In this document: one piece after another, positions 59,401 to 64,000 of the stretch
Numbering within the stretch: the first letter of the stretch is position 1
Layout of the letters: every line of letters begins with the position of its first letter
Source: Pocillopora verrucosa
Taxonomy: Eukaryota > Cnidaria > Anthozoa > Scleractinia > Pocilloporidae
Assembly (NCBI RefSeq): GCF_036669915.1
Contig: NC_089322.1
Location: 13,664,678 to 13,728,677 of the forward strand
DNA: 64,000 nt
Direction: 5' to 3'
Notes under the pieces: model-generated
Database searches by the model: none
What the model saw: the letters and a program-made list of their open reading frames with translations, nothing else
Told to the model about the DNA's origin: nothing
Position numbers and translations under genes: made by a program

Positions 59401-62400
59401 CTTGGGTTGTAATGCTTCAAAAGTTCATATCATGGATCAAGGTCTTGAGATAAATGATGCTGGAACAAAGCTCTTCTGGAAGACTTTGGGAGGCAAAGAT
59501 GATGTCCCAGGTACCATTTTGATATCGAAAAAATTTGAAGGTTTTTCAACAACTGATGCTGACTTTTAAATCTTTGAATGCCCAATATCTGCCCCATAAT
59601 TCTTCCCTATCGCTGCCATACATATCCTTGTAAATAAGTTAGGAGATGTTGAAATATATATATATATATATATATGTTATTCACCAGAAGGGAGGTCCGT
59701 ATTGGGAAAAACTGTGCCCGAGGTCTTGACCTCGGGCGGTACACAAGACAGAGGGCATAGTTTTTCCCAATACGGACCGAAACGACATGCAAAGTTGCGA
59801 AAAAAGAGAGGGAGTAAGAAGGACTGAGTGAGTGGGAAAGCTGTTGCCTCGTATGGCGAGAAATATCTTCGTCGCATGATACCTGATATCCTAACTTGAA
59901 CCCAGTCCCCCTCTTTTCTTGCCTCACTTCCAAGCTCAGACGTCAAAAAAAGCACAAAATCACAGTGATTTTATTACCCAGCGTTATCACATCCTAACTA
60001 GATGCTCTTTGTTATAGATGCGGCAGATCTTCCTTCCGATGAAGTACATGAGAGAAGTTTGATAAAGACCAACTTGATTTACAGAGTTAGTTGTACATCA
60101 GATCCCCCGGAACTGGTACTTCGTGATGACCTGTCAGGACGTGTCCTCAGTGCAGACTTGATGGATAATTCGCAGGTATGCTGTGACACGAGATCAGTTC
60201 CCCATTGATTGACTCATATCAGATATTGAGCGCAAATAAAGGTTTCCGTAATTTTGTGTCTGTGGATGAAACCCTCGTGAGTAACCATTCAAATAAAAGT
60301 TACTGATTGGTTACCCAGCGGTCAAACATTGGGCATGCGCGAGGGGATCAATTTTGGCCGGCACCCGCCAATTTACCGCGAAAAATTAAAAAAAAAAACT
60401 AAACAAACAACCGCTGTTTCGCCAAGTAAGCGAAAGAAAATCGAAATCTGTGAATTAAACAAATGTAGGGAAAAGGAAAACTCGAGATTTTTTCGCACAC
60501 AAAGCTTAATCAATTACGGCTATCCTGTTGATTTACCATTTGTTTTGAGCTTTACTAAAAAAGCTCTACGCTTTAAAAACACCGTGACTCACTGGCTTGT
60601 GTTGTTGTTGTTGTTTTTTTAACTCGTGTAAGACAACTTGGTTCTGACAGCTTTAACGCTCCACTTGATCATTACAACCTCACGCATGCGCAGACGTTTG
60701 ACCGCTGTGCTGTTTATTGTCCTGAGTGAGGTGTTTTTAGTTTTCAAAACTTTGAACGATTTTCCTTGTTGGAATGAAATCATTCGGATCACGGAGATCA
60801 GATACCCTTTTGGTTACTGTGATGGACTCCCGATCTAATGGTCCGGTTTATGTGTTGTGTTCTCATAAAACGCCCAACTCTCGCCGAACCTTGGATAAAA
60901 GCTGTAGATAACTACTTTTAATTAGTCAGAAAGTTGTGCCTCCTCATAACTAACAAATAGAAACTGATTCCCGTTGTTGCTCATCCAGGCGTACGTGGTT
61001 GACTTTGGTTCAGAAGTGTACCTGTGGCTCGGTAGAAACTGTGACGCTTTGGCGCGAGCAAAGGGCGTGGCCTTGGCACAAGAGATCTTTAATAAACCAT
61101 TCAAGTTCAGGAGTAGCCTCAGTCCGTTAGATCCTAAAACGCTCTTAGATGATCCGCCTAAGACAACTGAAGTAACTCGCCCATGCTGGGCTTTGTTTGG
61201 GCGCATGACAGCTCGTTCAGAGACTGTGCTCTTTAGGGAAAAGTTCGTTGATTGGCCAGATCATAACGTCGATTACACACAGGATTTTGTTAAACAGCCC
61301 ATAAGTGGAAGCTTCACTGATCTGTCTGAGGTAGGTTGGTGGTAAAATATAAGTTCTTTAGGTCATTTAGATTTAGTTATTGCGAGTTCGGGAATGCAAC
61401 AGAAGAAGGCGAGCGATGAGGAGAAAGGAAAAAAAAAAGATGCGTGAAAGTCAGATGAATTCGTTTTCCTCAAGATGCAGGCAGCTAAGAAAATTGCTGT
61501 GTTTCAATTTCCACTTTGATTTGGATTTGTGGGTTTGAAATCAAGAATTACTTGCTCGTGTTTCATTGTTGTGTTTAGTGGATCTAAACACAACATCTAT
61601 TTCCACTGTATAACTTCGAATATTTAGGCTCAATTAATGTAAATTTCTTCAATTACGCTTCTTACTAATATGTTCTATTTGTACTAACGAACTGCTACTT
61701 AGTAATAGTGTGTCAGAACTCTATTCCTGACACTAGAAATCTAAACGAAAGTATTAGTCTAAAGATAATTACACTGTAATGGCTAATTTATGTTCAGCAA
61801 AGGTATGATCAATTCAGCTGAAGATATACTTTTACTAAGCTTCTCATATTTTGATAACCCTTTTCCTAACCTCTGAATATTGTGTTCTAAGCGGTGCTTG
61901 AAGATATTGCTTAAGTAGTACACTGGGGCACTACTGTAAACAGCCAACCAAAGAAGAGTATTTTGTACCACGTGCTATTAATGAACCAATCATTTGGCCG
62001 GATTGGCATCTAAGATTGCGCAACCTTCGATGCCCATCCGGCCATATAATTGGTTAACAGGTAATTTAGTGTTAACAACTGAGTTGAAAACGTTAATTAT
62101 CCACCGTAAAGGGTAAAAAGCTGACGTTTCGAGCGTTAGCCCTTCGTCACAGCGATTCTAACTCAGTTATTAACACTAAATTACCTGTTATACTCTCCCA
62201 CCGACGCAGCACCACAGTTTTTTTAGAAACTTACCCCCATATGATTGGTTCATTCGTACCACGTGGTACAAAATACTCTTCTCCGATTGGCTGTGTACCA
62301 TAGTGCCCCCCGTATATTACTTGCTTGTCCAATGGCTAGGTAACAAATTTCGCTAATTCTCTTTGTTCGCGCGTGTTAAAATTCTATTATATATCAATCT

Positions 62401-64000
62401 AATCGTTTTTTGGCGCTGATATTGCATTTCTAGAGCTACAAAGCTTCTGACTAAGATAAATACTTAAATACTGTTTCTTAATGAGTATTGTAATCTTTCT
62501 GATCTTTCCACTAACCCTCTTCACTAATGCAAGCAGAAGGCTTATTCTGATCATGAAGAGAGCCGGGATGTAAGAACACGAAGCAAAAAGGTATGGGGCG
62601 GACGCAAGATGTACTTTCATCGAGAATCAAGTAAAACCGGTTTTGGCCACACATATACAATCACAGGTCGCGCTTACGTAGTATAATTGCTAAGCAAACT
62701 AAAACGTTTTCCGTGTAAAACAGAGACCAGATTGTTTTTGGCCAAATTCCGATTGAAAGTGATTGTGGGTAGTTGCAACTCAGACTTGCTCCACACAGCA
62801 TACCTAAGATAAGAGTTTCACAGCATACCTAACATACACGGGTTTATGTAGCATACCCAAGATGTCCGTCGACGCAGCCCAATGATTCTTTAAACACCAA
62901 TTGCCGTAACCATTTACTCTTACCTCTCCGTTGATACGTGTGCTATCATTGATCAGGTTAGCGGGCCCTATTTTACTGCTTGGCCCGCACAATTCAAAAA
63001 TTCTTTGAATTGAAATCTTCTCCTCCATAACTCCGAGCGGAAAAAAAAAAGGTTTCGTTACTTTGCAGTACGGGCCTTGAACTCGGTTGGTAAGAGGTAA
63101 TTATCACAATTTTTCAGTGGCTTACACGGCACATCCAAAAGGGGCTTTGAGATACAGTTTATTTTGTTAGAAAAGCTTTTTATATTTACATACGATAATA
63201 CATACAATTTTCAGAAGCGACCCAGCAGCATATTCGAGATGCAGCCTTGTGAACCTGCACACTTGATTGAGCTTCCTCCTGAGCCAAGCTTGATTCTAGA
63301 GGGTATGTTGTTTGGCCGATCAAACTTTTATATCTCCAAAGGGACCTGTAATTATTTATTGCCCTGGGGAAGGGGCAAGGGGGAGTTTCCGCCAACAGAG
63401 TATTTTGAGGGGGGGGGGGGGCGCTAAAGAAAATTGACCGTCGACGAGAGGGAATCATAAGAATACTAAAGAGCCAAAGGAGGGATCAGGTAAATTTTAC
63501 TGTCGCAACCAAAATCCATCGCTTCCCCCCCCCCCATCCTTTAGACTAATAATACAGAGCTTAAGGAGGGATCAGGTAGATTTCATCGTTACATAACCAA
63601 AATCCTTCCCCCTCCCCCCCAGACGATAAATAATGACCAGTCTCCAACTCGTAAGGTGGCCTGTCCAGTAAGGTAGTGATCCAGCATACCACTAAGATTT
63701 GCAATATAAACACCGTCGTGTGCTACAAATATTGAGGGGAAAAATGTACCTTTCAGTACTTTTGTTAACAACTTTCCGGCTCACTCGAGTTGTCTATACG
63801 TTTTCCCTCTTTCACGCATGTTAAGTCCCAGCCTTAAACATGCGTATAGTGTAAGAGTGGAAACTTAACTTCAAGGTTGTCGTAGACTTATTTTTTGAGC
63901 AGTTTATGGTCAGTTTGGAGTGGATAAGAATGCTTCAGCATTTGTTTATCTGTAGGTTTTGACGTGGGGCGTGGCACAGGTACCGTCGATGAAGATGGGC
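53417..64000 (+). CDS. SVIL: Supervillin-like protein, 5' two-thirds or so (runs off the window)
   Basis: Eleven exons: 53417..56490, 56994..57108, 57234..57282, 58057..58224, 58723..58859, 59363..59510, 60018..60175, 60989..61330, 62537..62569, 63215..63302, 63956..64000+. They join in one frame, about 1450 codons, all with GT-AG introns. Supervillin is a villin/gelsolin-superfamily membrane-cytoskeleton protein that binds F-actin and myosin II. Exon 1 encodes 1024 charged, probably disordered residues: Arg-rich start ([16 protein letters not shown]), an RRRRRK cluster near 395, four 30-residue DIKK/LKSRF repeats (580-676) and a 51-residue tandem duplication (about 777-880). Exons 4-8 give the first gelsolin-like repeats with hallmark motifs ([53 protein letters not shown]). 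Exons 10-11 begin the next part ([13 protein letters not shown]). The villin headpiece expected at the C-terminus is outside the window. The start is the first ATG of the long frame. Confidence 0.92.
55747..56052 (+). repeat. 153-bp in-frame tandem duplication inside the supervillin-like exon
   Basis: Two 51-codon units, each starting [18 protein letters not shown] and ending EEPEPIYNK then KV and LPAE-like residues. They differ at a few codons. Nucleotide identity is high, so the duplication is fairly recent. Confidence 0.9.
56648..56857 (+). mobile_element. MITE family 1 in supervillin intron 1
   Basis: Starts TAACCCTTTACACGCTAGCA and ends CTCAGGGTTTTAAAGGGTTA. Internal blocks match 46487-46697. 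Confidence 0.85.
57622..57824 (-). mobile_element. MITE family 1 in supervillin intron 3, reverse orientation
   Basis: Ends GGTGTTAGGGTATAGAGGGTT, with the internal reverse blocks AAATGTATAGAGAACAGTAC and GAGAATTAAGTAAATGATCA shared with the element at 3185. Confidence 0.8.
59654..59675. repeat. (AT)n microsatellite
   Basis: About eleven AT dinucleotides in supervillin intron 6, directly before a foldback element. Confidence 0.9.
59688..59785. repeat. Foldback element with nested hairpin
   Basis: GGTCCGTATTGGGAAAAACT pairs with AGTTTTTCCCAATACGGACC about 50 bases on. Between them lies a perfect inner hairpin, CCCGAGGTCTTGACCTCGGG. It is a compact MITE-like structure inside an intron. Confidence 0.85.
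60312..60710. mobile_element. MITE-like element with about 30-bp terminal inverted repeats
   Basis: The left end AGCGGTCAAACATTGGGCAT then GCGCGAGG is the imperfect reverse complement of the right end CCTCACGCATGCGCAGACGT then TTGACCGCT. The roughly 400-bp interior has no coding similarity. It lies in supervillin intron 7. Confidence 0.65.
61918..62325. mobile_element. Nested inverted-repeat elements in supervillin intron 8
   Basis: Outer arms of about 78 bases (61920-61998 and 62240-62318) share AGAGTATTTTGTACCACGTG and GAACCAATCAT in inverted order. Between them, 62060-62235 is an arm of the array's palindromic repeat (GCTGACGTTTCGAGCGTTAG), itself ended by an inverted TAACACTAAATTACCTGTTA. 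One element has evidently inserted into another. Confidence 0.75.
63409..63621. repeat. Poly-G/poly-C tracts and an 86-bp diverged tandem repeat
   Basis: A G-run at 63409-63421 is followed by two units starting GGAGGGATCAGGTARATTT (63479 and 63565), each ending in CCAAAATCC and a C-run. It lies in the last visible supervillin intron and could form strong secondary structure. Confidence 0.8.

Overview
This is eukaryotic (animal) DNA: multi-exon genes with GT-AG introns, AT-rich intergenic sequence, many short inverted-repeat elements and tRNA-derived SINEs. The conserved genes (COG5, DHRS6/BDH2, a HES bHLH repressor, supervillin), the small PAN-like secreted protein and the repeat style suggest a cnidarian, most likely an anthozoan (coral or sea anemone). 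The species assignment is inference. Layout: (1) 0.27-1.6 kb holds a head-to-head pair, the 5' end of COG5 on the minus strand and an intronless DHRS6/BDH2 on the plus strand, about 150 bp apart. (2) 1.6-6.5 kb is gene-poor and carries degenerate MITE-like elements. (3) 6.59-7.96 kb (minus) is a complete four-exon HES gene ending in WRPW, with two CGTGGGAA (CSL/RBPJ) sites upstream. (4) About 9.5-45 kb is a five-copy tandem array on the minus strand. Every copy has six exons and can be assembled into an intact reading frame of 379, 364, 368, 368 and 368 aa. The product has a signal peptide, a glycosylation-rich and tryptophan-rich ectodomain, one membrane span and a lysine-rich cytoplasmic tail. 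I do not recognise the family. Spacers hold LINE reverse-transcriptase remnants, a large palindromic repeat, truncated MITEs and, in one spacer, a composite inverted SINE with a 14-bp target-site duplication. (5) 45.6-45.9 kb holds a 100-aa secreted PAN/Apple-like protein. (6) 46-53.4 kb is mostly non-coding with MITEs, SINEs and a tandem duplication. (7) 53.4-64.0 kb (plus) is the 5' two-thirds or so of a supervillin-like gene: one giant 5' coding exon encoding a charged, repetitive actin/myosin-regulator-type N-terminus, then ten exons entering the gelsolin-like repeats. It runs off the right edge. The genes do not form one pathway: COG5 is Golgi trafficking, DHRS6 is ketone/siderophore-type dehydrogenase metabolism, HES is a Notch effector, and supervillin is cortical cytoskeleton. 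The most unusual content is the tandem array, an apparently undescribed membrane-glycoprotein family kept intact in five copies. Exon boundaries were assigned by eye from splice signals, reading-phase closure and comparison among the five copies, and no transcript or database check was possible.
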